Origin: CAYYAQ01 sp964469555
Lineage (GTDB): Bacteria; Planctomycetota; UBA1135; UBA2386
NCBI GenBank assembly: GCA_964469555.1
Contig: CAYYAQ010000176.1
Span: 1 to 10,877 of the forward strand
Direction: 5' to 3'
DNA: 10,877 nt
The notes under the pieces: model-generated
Told to the model about the DNA's origin: nothing
Seen by the model: only the letters and a program-made list of their open reading frames with translations
Database searches by the model: none
Part shown: piece by piece, positions 1 to 6,868 of the stretch
Position numbering within the stretch: position 1 is the stretch's first letter
How the letters are laid out: every line of letters starts with the position of its first letter
Position numbers and translations under genes: made by a program

Positions 1-1
1 G

Positions 2-55
2 CGTTCCGACTTCTACCGGCGACGGTGAAAATCTGGGGTCGAAACCCTTACCCTC
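2..55 (-). repeat. Copy 1 of 54-bp hairpin-forming dispersed repeat
   Basis: This segment matches 6635-6688 in the same orientation over 54 bp with two mismatches (positions 29 and 42). Read on the minus strand it folds into a long hairpin: an outer 8-bp stem (GTTTCGAC with GTCGGAAC), a second stem (TTTT with AGAA) and an inner ACCG-TCGC-CGGT stem-loop, with a small asymmetric bulge. It lies about 170 bp beyond the stop codon of the cytochrome gene, in that gene's downstream direction. The form recalls REP-type elements mobilised by RAYT transposases, but no transposase is in the window, so the class is inferred. The copy lies at the window edge and may extend further. Confidence 0.85.
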
Positions 56-62
56 AACGCGA

Positions 63-89
63 GTCGAATCAGCGAAGGTCGAATCAGCG
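63..89. repeat. Short direct repeat, 12 bp twice
   Basis: The 12-mer GTCGAATCAGCG occurs at 63-74 and again at 78-89, separated by 3 bp. It lies between the 54-bp repeat and the end of the cytochrome gene. No function can be assigned; it looks like a local slippage duplication. The rest of 56-226 shows no gene. Confidence 0.7.
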
Positions 90-128
90 CTTGGCTGAGC
101 AAGTCTGAGTATTTGGAAGGGATAGGCT

Positions 129-144
129 GGGGGCGCGATCCCCC
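129..144 (-). terminator. Weak hairpin downstream of the cytochrome gene
   Basis: A 5-bp G/C stem (129-133 with 140-144) and 6-nt loop lies about 85 bp beyond the stop codon of the minus-strand cytochrome gene. There is no T-run after it on the minus strand, so it is not a classical intrinsic terminator. It is recorded only as a possible 3'-end structure. Confidence 0.15.
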
Positions 145-226
145 TGAGTACCCGATCCGTTTTCTACTCCGTTCTCGGCAGGCACACCGATTCGAAGCCT
201 TCGCGGTTGTGAACGAACTCGGGCGG

Positions 227-3200
227 TCACTTCAGGGTGGCCAGGTAGGCGACGAGGTCGCGGATCTGCTGCTTGGTGAGGATTGTGCGTAGGTCGGGCA
301 TGGTGCCGACGGGGATCGACTGGGATCGGATTTGGGAGGTGAGGACGTGGGTGGTGGAGCCGTCCGATGTCTTGATGGTGATGCGCGTGGCGGTCTTGGC
401 AATCAGCGTTCCCGTGATGGTGCGACCGTCGTGGAGGCTCGCGTTGATGATGCCGTAGCCCAGCGCGATCTCGGCTTGGGGGGCGACGATCGACTGGAGC
501 AGGTACTCGCGGGTGTGGCGCTTGGCGATGCCCTGGAGGCTCGGCCCGACCTGCTTGTCCATCTGCTTCAGGGCGTGGCACTTCGAACACTGGGCCAGGG
601 CGTGGGTCAGGAAGATGCGGCGACCCCGGTTGGCGTTGCCGCCGTGCAGAGCGACGAGGAACTGCGTCATGACGTCCTGCTCGGCCATGTGCGCAGTGTA
701 GCCCGCGAGCTTCTTCTGCAGCGTCGCGTCCTTTTTCGCGGCGCGAGTCGCGAGCTCAAGGACTTCGAACTGAATCTGGGGAACGACTCGACCGGCCATG
801 AGATCCTCCAGGAGCTGCGCGACAATCAACGCGCTGGTCGGCAGGGTGGGCACCATTCGGATCGCCTCCTGCAACTCGCCCGCGTCGCGCGAGTCCTTTA
901 GAGTCGCGAGTAGATAGGTGCTGACGGCCGCCTTGCCCCGCTTCGCTGTCACCAGGGCCTTGGCCGCGACGGCGCGCAACACAGGAGACTCGCTCGATAG
1001 CAGCGCTACTCCCACCGAGGCGAACCGAACGAGATCCTTCCCGGCGAGCCACTGTAGCCACGCCTCGCGCGTGACGATGCGTTGCGCTTCGTCCAACACG
1101 AGGTTGGTCACTCGATCCAGCTGGGCCTCGCTCGGCTGGATCCTCCGCATCAGGGATATTGCGCGGACCGAGACTTTGTCGTCTCGATCATTCGCCAGAG
1201 ACCAGATCTCTGAGCCGATCGCAGTGGCCAACGCACCGGGATCGCCGGCGGTGACCGGGAAGTGGCGTCCGTCCATCGGATCCAGCGTCGCGACATCAGG
1301 CCAGGACTCGAGTGCGTAGAGTGCTTCGATGCGCAGGATGCGATTCAGCTTCGGCGAGGCGAGGAATGTGGCGATCCGCCGGGCAGCCGCAGCGCTGCCG
1401 ACCCGACGATTGGCGGCGATGGCGCGAACGTTGACGGGAGCGGGATGCCCGGGGTCGAGTGCCGCGGCGACGGTGGCGAGCGCGTCGGGGTGATCGGCAA
1501 AGGTCTTCGGGGTCGCGTCGTCGTAGATCGCGGTAACGGCGTCGCTCATCACCTGCCCGGAGGAGTCGCTGACGAAGGCCCGCAGTTCTTCGATGGCGCC
1601 GAGTCGCCGTAGCGCGAGAACGGCCGCGATGCGCATCGCCGTCGACGAGTGTCCCTGGAACGCAGCCAGCTGCTTTCGCGTCGCGACACCGACGAGGCCA
1701 ACGACCCCGCCATGGCGCAGGATGGGAATCTCATTGTCCGCCGCCACGATCAGGTCGACAAGCCCATCGAGCGCCTTGCGGCTCTTGAGCTTGCCGCAGG
1801 CGATGCTCGCCATGAGTCGAACCCGTGGCGACTCGTCGCGGAGGAGAGCGACAACGCGGTTTTCGGGGTCGAAGTTGAGTTCACCCGCCCATCGAGCGGT
1901 CTGTGCGCGCATCTCGTCGTCCGCGTCAGCGCAGAGCGCCGCGAGCAAGACCGGATCCCGGTGCTCGAGTTGCAGAAGGCCCCACAAGCCGTGGACTCGG
2001 GACAGGAGCGCGGCACTCGTATCCCGACACGCACCGACAAGCGCCCGCGTCTGACGACGGGCGACGAGCGTGAATTGCGCCTGCTGACGGATACGGCGAT
2101 CGGCGTGGCCGAGCAGGGTGACGAGCATCCTGACCGAATGACCCCCCAAGCCCTTGCCGATGAGCGCCTTCACTTCGGTCATCGCGGCAGTTGCCTTGGC
2201 TGGCTGCAGAGCCCACAACGCACTACCCCGCGGCTTCCAGAGCGTGAACAACAGTCGGCCGTCTGGTGCAATCGTCGAGGTCAACACCTGTGAGGAGAGC
2301 CCTCCGACGACCACGTCTTCACCCTCGCGTCTAAAGGTCGCGCCATCAGCCACCATCTTGAAGGCACGGATGTTGCCGCTACCGCCAAGCAAGAAGCAGC
2401 CTGCGTACTGTCCTCCCAGGGCCGTACCCGGCTGCAGGGAGAACGACGCAGGCGCATTCCAGCTGTTCTCGATCGGCGGGAGGATGTGTGAGGGCTGCCC
2501 TTCGTGAAAGGGAATCCACATCTTCTCGGCCAGCCACGGATTGTAGAGATCCTCGCGCTTAGCCTTGACCAGCGTGCTGTGCCGATACTGGTAGTACATC
2601 CGCCAGCCCGAGTCGGAGTCCTGCGGCAGATACACGAGACGCTCCCGCTCACCGCGAAAGTCGGCGTCGTGATCGACGGAGAAGATGTTGCCGAACTCGT
2701 CGAAGTCGAAGTACTGGCAGTTGCGCAGGCCACTGGCAAAGACCTCGAACCCGCTTCCATCAAGATTGCAACGCAGGATGCAACCCGAGTGTGGGTTACT
2801 CACGCGTACACCCTCCCTGGTCAGGACGTTGACGCCGCGGTCCCCCATACTCCAGTAGATCTTCCCGTCGTAGCCCTCCACGATGCTGTGCAGATCGTGG
2901 TTGCCGTAGCCGATGTGGTTCGCGAACCCATGGACCAGGATCTCCTTGCGATCCGCCACGCCATCGGAATCGGTATCGGTGAGCTTCCACAGATTCGGAA
3001 TGATCGTGGCATACACGTGACCACCAATCGGCGTCACGCTGTGCGCGACACCGGTGAGGACTTCTTGGAAGCCGTCGGCGAAGCGTTTCGACCTGTCGAA
3101 CACTCCATCCCCATCGCTGTCGTGCAGGGTGTAGATCTCCTCGCTGTGAACGATGAGATCTCCCGCGTCCACCTTGCCGTCGCGATTGAAGTCGCGAACC

Positions 3201-3544
3201 CCCTGACGCCCCGCGATCCTGTTCGAGTAGTGATCCAGGATCCACCGTCGCTTCATGGCTGTCGACGTCAACGCCATGCACTGCTCCTGCAGGAACGGCG
3301 ACTGGATCAAGCTTATCTCCTCGCGCATCTGTCGGGTGGATCGCGTGACGTAGACGGTGCCATCGGTAGCCACCCCAACGCCGAGGATCGGCTTCGGCAT
3401 CGACTCCTGCACCATGATCGGAACGGCGAGCAAGCCACCACGCCCCCGTAGCGTGCCCGGGATCGTTGTCTGGGCACGGAGCGTGACCGTGACGATCCAC
3501 AGCGAGAGCAGGAAGAGGATGTGATCTCGTTTCGGTCGACGCAT
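227..3544 (-). CDS. Large secreted PVC-type cytochrome c protein with beta-propeller-like N-terminus and HEAT-like repeats
   Basis: The product has 1105 residues. The reading frame is open further upstream to 3853, but I start at the ATG at 3544 because it opens with a signal peptide (basic MRRPKR, then a hydrophobic core to about residue 24); the upstream codons look non-coding. Residues about 30-450 resemble the N-terminal domain of planctomycete 'membrane-bound dehydrogenase' proteins and are probably beta-propeller. They carry three EF-hand-like acidic loops at about 118-129, 142-150 and 190-198. Residues about 470-910 are helical and HEAT-like. The C-terminus has the haem motif CSKCH (986-990) followed by G-P-S-L-Q-G-I and LLQSIVAP, and M1082 is a plausible axial haem ligand, as in the planctomycete haem-binding domain. 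The role is inferred: an extracytoplasmic c-type cytochrome in substrate oxidation or electron transfer. The substrate is unknown. No clear Shine-Dalgarno sequence precedes the start. Confidence 0.93.
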   Translation of the reverse strand: MRRPKRDHILFLLSLWIVTVTLRAQTTIPGTLRGRGGLLAVPIMVQESMPKPILGVGVATDGTVYVTRSTRQMREEISLIQSPFLQEQCMALTSTAMKRRWILDHYSNRIAGRQGVRDFNRDGKVDAGDLIVHSEEIYTLHDSDGDGVFDRSKRFADGFQEVLTGVAHSVTPIGGHVYATIIPNLWKLTDTDSDGVADRKEILVHGFANHIGYGNHDLHSIVEGYDGKIYWSMGDRGVNVLTREGVRVSNPHSGCILRCNLDGSGFEVFASGLRNCQYFDFDEFGNIFSVDHDADFRGERERLVYLPQDSDSGWRMYYQYRHSTLVKAKREDLYNPWLAEKMWIPFHEGQPSHILPPIENSWNAPASFSLQPGTALGGQYAGCFLLGGSGNIRAFKMVADGATFRREGEDVVVGGLSSQVLTSTIAPDGRLLFTLWKPRGSALWALQPAKATAAMTEVKALIGKGLGGHSVRMLVTLLGHADRRIRQQAQFTLVARRQTRALVGACRDTSAALLSRVHGLWGLLQLEHRDPVLLAALCADADDEMRAQTARWAGELNFDPENRVVALLRDESPRVRLMASIACGKLKSRKALDGLVDLIVAADNEIPILRHGGVVGLVGVATRKQLAAFQGHSSTAMRIAAVLALRRLGAIEELRAFVSDSSGQVMSDAVTAIYDDATPKTFADHPDALATVAAALDPGHPAPVNVRAIAANRRVGSAAAARRIATFLASPKLNRILRIEALYALESWPDVATLDPMDGRHFPVTAGDPGALATAIGSEIWSLANDRDDKVSVRAISLMRRIQPSEAQLDRVTNLVLDEAQRIVTREAWLQWLAGKDLVRFASVGVALLSSESPVLRAVAAKALVTAKRGKAAVSTYLLATLKDSRDAGELQEAIRMVPTLPTSALIVAQLLEDLMAGRVVPQIQFEVLELATRAAKKDATLQKKLAGYTAHMAEQDVMTQFLVALHGGNANRGRRIFLTHALAQCSKCHALKQMDKQVGPSLQGIAKRHTREYLLQSIVAPQAEIALGYGIINASLHDGRTITGTLIAKTATRITIKTSDGSTTHVLTSQIRSQSIPVGTMPDLRTILTKQQIRDLVAYLATLK

Positions 3545-3553
3545 GGTCTCTGA

Positions 3554-4050
3554 GAGTGTGGAGTGCGATCGGGCACGCGTGAAGAGCCAATCGACTACTT
3601 CAGTGCCGACAACAGCATCCGCGGCAGGGACCTCTACACCTCGGATGGCACCGCGACGGGTACCGAGCTCGTCTGCGATCTCTTCCCGCGCATCAACGCA
3701 AGCAACCCGGATGCGCTCACGATCTGCACGTACTCGGTGCAAAGCCGGCCACCGTCGAGACACTCGGCGACGGTTGCGGCATGACTTTCCCGATTCTCCG
3801 CTCGACCAGTCCGGCGATCGGAACGACCGTGACATTCTCAGGTAGTTGCGCACCGGCGGGCGGCGGCAGGGTCCTCATCCTCGGCATTCCGTCGGGCCCG
3901 TCGACAGTCCCCCTCATGACCAGTCCCGCTCCGACTGAAGTAGCTCAGTGGTGTATGTGGACGGGGGCCGCGTTGGTCGTCGCGTGGATCCCGTTCGCGT
4001 CGTAGATCAGGCAGGCATGGCACAGTCGCGCCCATCACGATCGAGGTACG
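3554..4050 (+). pseudogene. Decayed ELWxxDGT-repeat secreted protein, C-terminal remnant
   Basis: Frame one (open from 3554, matching from about 3590 to 3715) reads DYFSADNS, then GRDLYTSDGTATGTELV and SNPDALT. This is a clear ELWxxDGT-type repeat. Similarity then continues in another frame from about 3716 (HDLHVLG, then LGDGCG) through 3781-4005, with TSPAIGTTVTFSGSCAPAG and RVLILG. That part resembles the C-terminal beta-sandwich tail common on secreted planctomycete proteins. A third frame near 3948-4050 continues it with VYVDGG and VVDQAGMAQ. At least two frameshifts and the lack of an N-terminus mark it as a broken gene. It fills most of the 566-bp gap between the cytochrome and lipoprotein genes, on the opposite strand. 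Sequencing error could explain one shift but not the missing 5' part. Confidence 0.7.
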
Positions 4051-4110
4051 ACGCCATGCGCGTGTCGAGGGCCGGGTGCGGGGGAGAATCCACCGGATCT
4101 TCGGCCGGCG

Positions 4111-4800
4111 CTACTTCCCCTTCCCGGCTCGTTCTTGCGCGGGAATCAACGCGCTCACGTCGAGAGCGTGCGCGGTCCGATTGGCCACGGGGTCGAGCGG
4201 CAGTTCGACGTCCACGTCACGACAGGTGTTGGCGTCGCACACCTGTCCGCGAATCGTGATCACCACCGGCTTCGTGCCCACGTCGTGAAGCTTCGCGGCA
4301 AACGTCGCCATCCCGTTGAATCCCCAGGTGTACCATTGGATCTCCGCATCCGAGAAATCCTCCGGCGGCGTCTGCAACCAGGCGCCGACGACCGTGGCGC
4401 CCTTGACCGTGATACTCGTGGGAAGCTCGACGCCGAGCGACTTTGCCCCCACGAGCTTCTTCTTCGCGCGCACCTCGTTGTCGATGGCGTAGCTGTGCCA
4501 GCCGGCGTCGTGCTTCGCCTCGATGACCAGGTAGTCGCCTTGGATTCTGGCCCGGTAGGTGACACAGGGCGCGAACTCGTCACCGGCCGCGACGGGCTGG
4601 CTCCAACCAGCAGCCGGATTCGCCGCCTCCGCCCGGTCAGACGCAGACGCCGGGGTCAGCGAGTCAGATCCGCGCTTGCACCCGGCGAGGCCCAACGTCG
4701 CAAGGACGACGATCGAGGCGAGGGTAAACCGCGTCGCGCGACGACTACTTGCGGAAACGGTAACGCCGGGTCTGGATATGGATGTCGAGCTTCTTGCCAT
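4111..4800 (-). CDS. Lipoprotein with DsbD-alpha-like (disulfide corrector) domain
   Basis: The 229-residue product starts with a basic stretch, a hydrophobic core (about 26-37) and the lipobox L-A-G-C with the lipidated cysteine at 41. It is therefore an exported lipoprotein. Residues about 65-205 match the pattern of the DsbD N-terminal (alpha) domain family: 'HDAGWHSYAID' near 97-107, a G-A-W strand region near 139-141, and a late cysteine pair C188-x4-C193 in 'GQVCDANTC'. In DsbD this pair passes electrons to periplasmic thiol partners. C79 is an additional cysteine. The transmembrane and gamma domains of full DsbD are absent, so it must receive electrons from elsewhere. The ATG at 4800 lies 56 bp inside the upstream thioredoxin-like gene in another frame, with GGGAG about 9 nt before it. 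This suggests translational coupling, and no other normal start precedes the signal sequence. A working partnership with the upstream protein is inferred. Confidence 0.82.
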   Translation of the reverse strand: MARSSTSISRPGVTVSASSRRATRFTLASIVVLATLGLAGCKRGSDSLTPASASDRAEAANPAAGWSQPVAAGDEFAPCVTYRARIQGDYLVIEAKHDAGWHSYAIDNEVRAKKKLVGAKSLGVELPTSITVKGATVVGAWLQTPPEDFSDAEIQWYTWGFNGMATFAAKLHDVGTKPVVITIRGQVCDANTCRDVDVELPLDPVANRTAHALDVSALIPAQERAGKGK

Positions 4801-6064
4801 TGCGGAGGACTCCCACTTTCACACGATCTCCCGACCTCTTCCGGAGCTTGACGAACAAGTCGGTGCTGTCGGCAACGGCGTCGGTCTGGACACCGCCTAC
4901 GGAGTAGGTGATGTCGCCGACGCGCAGATCGTGAATCCCGAAGCGATTCGCCTGGGGATGCACGCCCGTCACTCGGCTGGCAAACCCCTTGACAGGGAAC
5001 CCGTACTTCTTCTTCTCCGCCTCGGTCAGCGGCCGTGACCTGTAGTAGACGAGGGGCTCTATCGACCAATAGCGGTACCCGAGGTCGGTGCGCCACCACT
5101 GGTGAGGGAGATCGAGTTTCAACCGCTTCCGCTGCTCCGGCTTGCCGCTTTCCGCTGTGCGGGCGACCGTCAGCTGGATCTGCTTCGCATCTCGCGGGGT
5201 CAAGTCGTATTGGAACTGCAGGTCGCCGAACGTGAGGACGGGTTGCCCGCCGATCTCGACGATGCGATCCGCCTTGCGCATGCCCGCGTCCGCCGCCGCG
5301 CCCTTCACTCTGCCGACGACGAGTCCGCGCGGCACGTCGAGGTAGATCCCAATGGTCTTGATGTCCGGGGACCGATACATCGACTTGAGCTTGTCCAGCT
5401 TGCCGGCGGACTCCAGCTGCTGGACCCGGTAGTCGTCGATGAGATGGCACTCGACGCACCTGCGGCGCCCGACCGTGCGCCGCCACAGGAGTTCGTCATC
5501 TCGGGGATACCGGCGAGCTGGCCGCACCTTCTTGGACCGCCCCGCAGCCTTGTTCTTCTCGTGGGCGGCGAGACCCTGTTCGAGTGCCAGCTCGAGGCTC
5601 CGCAGGTCGAGGTAGGTCGTCGCGGACGCGGAGTCGCGGCCACCGTAGCGCAGGTAGATCTGCTCGTCGGCATTCATGACGAAGAAGTAGAGCGCGTTGT
5701 GCCGATCGAACTCGAAGAGCCCGATGTCGATGCCCGCCATGCTCGTGATGCGAGCGCACACGAATTGAGACATCAGCTTCCCGCGTTTGGAGGATGTTCT
5801 CGTACGCACAACCTGTGCGTCGAAGCGCCGGCCGTTCCGTCAAGGGGCACAGCGGAACTCGAGGAAGATCGGCTTGCCCGTTTTACGTGCCTGCGCGAGT
5901 GCCCGTGCATAGGAACCAAACCACGGGATGTACTCGCGATTCTGCGGCAGCTGGAGCAGGGACACCGAGCGGCTGATGGCCGAACCACCGGTAGACCCAG
6001 GGACGTTCAGAGCGGTCGCCGCCGAGGCAGTGATAGCGGTGATGAGGAGTGTACGGATTGACAT
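4745..6064 (-). CDS. Putative exported selenoprotein: thioredoxin-like (CxxU) - CxxCH - PDZ - PDZ
   Basis: If the TGA at 5842-5840 is read as selenocysteine, this is one frame of 439 residues. A signal peptide spans about 1-19. A thioredoxin-like start follows (ALAQARKTGKPIFLEF, 55-70), then C72-A-P-U75. Residues about 76-165 continue the fold (FDAQVV, FEFDRHNALYFFVMNADEQ, IYLRYGGRD). A cytochrome-type haem motif C203-V-E-C-H207 comes next, then PDZ-like domains at about 235-305 ('GLVVGRVKGAAADAGM') and 355-435 ('FGIHDLRVGDITYSVGG'). The two halves (6064-5843 and 5839-4745) share a frame exactly, and the coding pattern is uninterrupted on both sides. A SECIS-like hairpin follows the TGA. Automated annotation would split the gene, with a false GTG start at 5809. 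The alternative is a recent TGC/TGT to TGA mutation. The role is inferred: extracytoplasmic thiol/selenol oxidoreductase. Confidence 0.78.
5804..5820 (-). promoter_or_regulatory. Candidate bacterial SECIS hairpin
   Basis: On the minus strand the RNA reads ACGCACA-GGU-UGUGCGU, a perfect 7-bp stem with a GGU loop. It starts 19 nt after the TGA at 5842-5840, and its loop starts 26 nt after it. Bacterial SECIS elements lie inside the coding region just after the UGA, with an apical loop about 16-37 nt away and a G among its first two bases (criteria from memory). The E. coli fdhF element likewise presents a GGU loop. The hairpin sits in codons for D-A-Q-V-V-R, so it is also coding. SelB binding is inferred. 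Confidence 0.65.
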
Positions 6065-6293
6065 GGACCAGCTGGCTAGCGTCAGCGGGGTGGAGTGGTT
6101 GGAACTCCATCACATCGTCTGCGGTTGCGCAATGGCCACAGCGGCAAGCGAGGAGAACATCGGGCAAACAAGGCGGCGGGATCGCCATCATCCGGGGTTG
6201 CCATGCCGCCGGCCCGAACGCGCGCCGCCTCGACCGGTGCCCGCCGAGCTGCCGTACGAGCCTCGTTAGGAGGCTGCGTGTCTCTTGGTTTTG
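6065..6293. other. Intergenic, no supported gene
   Basis: This is the leader upstream of the thioredoxin-like/PDZ gene. The frame preceding the 6064 ATG is closed by a TGA near 6110, which supports 6064 as the start. I see no convincing promoter, no strong Shine-Dalgarno sequence and no RNA structure. Confidence 0.5.
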
Positions 6294-6533
6294 TCACTTC
6301 TTCCCTTCCAGTTGTTCCGACGCGGCCTTCGCCTCGGCAACGGCCTTGCGCAGCGCCTCGATCTGCTTGACGAGCTCGTCGTGCCTGCGCAACTGGTTCG
6401 ACAACCACCGATCCTCCTGCAACTCCTCGAGTATCGCGTCCATGCGACCGAGCTTGCTCTGCACGAGCGCTTTCACGCTGCGGTTCTTGCCTTGGTGGAG
6501 CTTGTGTTCCAACACGGGCAAGTCGACCTGCAT
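6294..6533 (-). CDS. Short coiled-coil protein, probably a truncated gene
   Basis: From the ATG at 6533 the product has 79 residues, rich in charged residues with heptad-like leucine spacing (LVKQIEALRKAVAEAKAASE near the end), so a coiled coil is likely. No family is recognised. The frame stays open upstream to 6680 with similar helical, charged content (DAESKARAELKRLKDVGERQ) and then runs into the 54-bp repeat. It has no ATG, GTG or TTG before a TAA at 6683-6681. The natural 5' end therefore seems to have been lost, possibly at the repeat. If a functional product is made from 6533, the start lacks a clear Shine-Dalgarno sequence. It is upstream of, and on the same strand as, the thioredoxin-like/PDZ gene, 229 bp away. 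Confidence 0.45.
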   Translation of the reverse strand: MQVDLPVLEHKLHQGKNRSVKALVQSKLGRMDAILEELQEDRWLSNQLRRHDELVKQIEALRKAVAEAKAASEQLEGKK

Positions 6534-6634
6534 CTGCCGGATCTTGCGATCGAGTGCCTGCCGCTCGCCGACGTCCTTCAGCCGCTTCAGCTCGGCCCGC
6601 GCCTTCGACTCGGCATCCTTGGTGTAGCCGACGC

Positions 6635-6688
6635 CGTTCCGACTTCTACCGGCGACGGTGAGAATCTGGGGTCGGAACCCTTACCCTC
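6635..6688 (-). repeat. Copy 2 of 54-bp hairpin-forming dispersed repeat
   Basis: This copy matches 2-55 with two differences. On the minus strand its hairpin is fully Watson-Crick: outer GTTCCGAC with GTCGGAAC, middle TTCT with AGAA, inner ACCG-TCGC-CGGT. Both differences in copy 1 are C-to-U changes that turn C-G pairs into U-G pairs on the minus strand, so the fold is kept. It overlaps the open upstream extension of the coiled-coil frame and lies at the upstream boundary of the minus-strand gene group. Confidence 0.87.
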
Positions 6689-6868
6689 CCAACAGGAACC
6701 TGTACCTCTTAGGGTCCAATAAGCCGGCCGAGCAGTTCTGCAACCCGTAGTCCCCGAACAAGAGGATAGGCGGTTCGAACTCGGTTCTCTCCCCGGTCAT
6801 CCTGCACACGATCGACCCCGACGTGCGAGGAAGCAGCGGAGAGCGTCGGGCCAACATCGACCACGCGA
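6689..6868. other. Intergenic, nothing recognised
   Basis: I see no gene, RNA or convincing terminator between the 54-bp repeat and the end of the PqqD-like gene. Confidence 0.4.

Noticed and set aside
332..901. Plus-strand frame of 189 codons opposite the cytochrome C-terminus
   Set aside because: It is antisense to the CSKCH haem domain and HEAT-like region, with no features of its own.
2504..3451. Long plus-strand frame (315 codons) opposite the cytochrome gene
   Set aside because: It has no recognisable domain and is antisense to a well-supported gene; such mirror frames are common in GC-rich DNA.
3545..3853. N-terminal extension of the cytochrome protein to 3853
   Set aside because: The added 103 residues look non-coding (arginine-rich, no fold), overlap the plus-strand pseudogene, and would bury the signal peptide that starts at 3544.
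4745..5809. A separate gene starting with GTG at 5809
   Set aside because: It would begin in the middle of a thioredoxin-like fold without a signal peptide, and the codons between 5839 and 5810 also look coding and are in frame with the 5' half.
5840..5842. Genome-wide reassignment of TGA (for example to Trp or Gly)
   Set aside because: The cytochrome, PqqD-like, DUF1800 and coiled-coil genes all end at TGA at sensible places, and tryptophan is encoded by TGG. The in-frame TGAs that matter occur only at redox active sites.
6082..6408. Minus-strand frame of 108 codons between the coiled-coil and thioredoxin-like genes
   Set aside because: The composition is arginine/alanine-rich with no recognisable motif, and it overlaps the coiled-coil gene in another frame.
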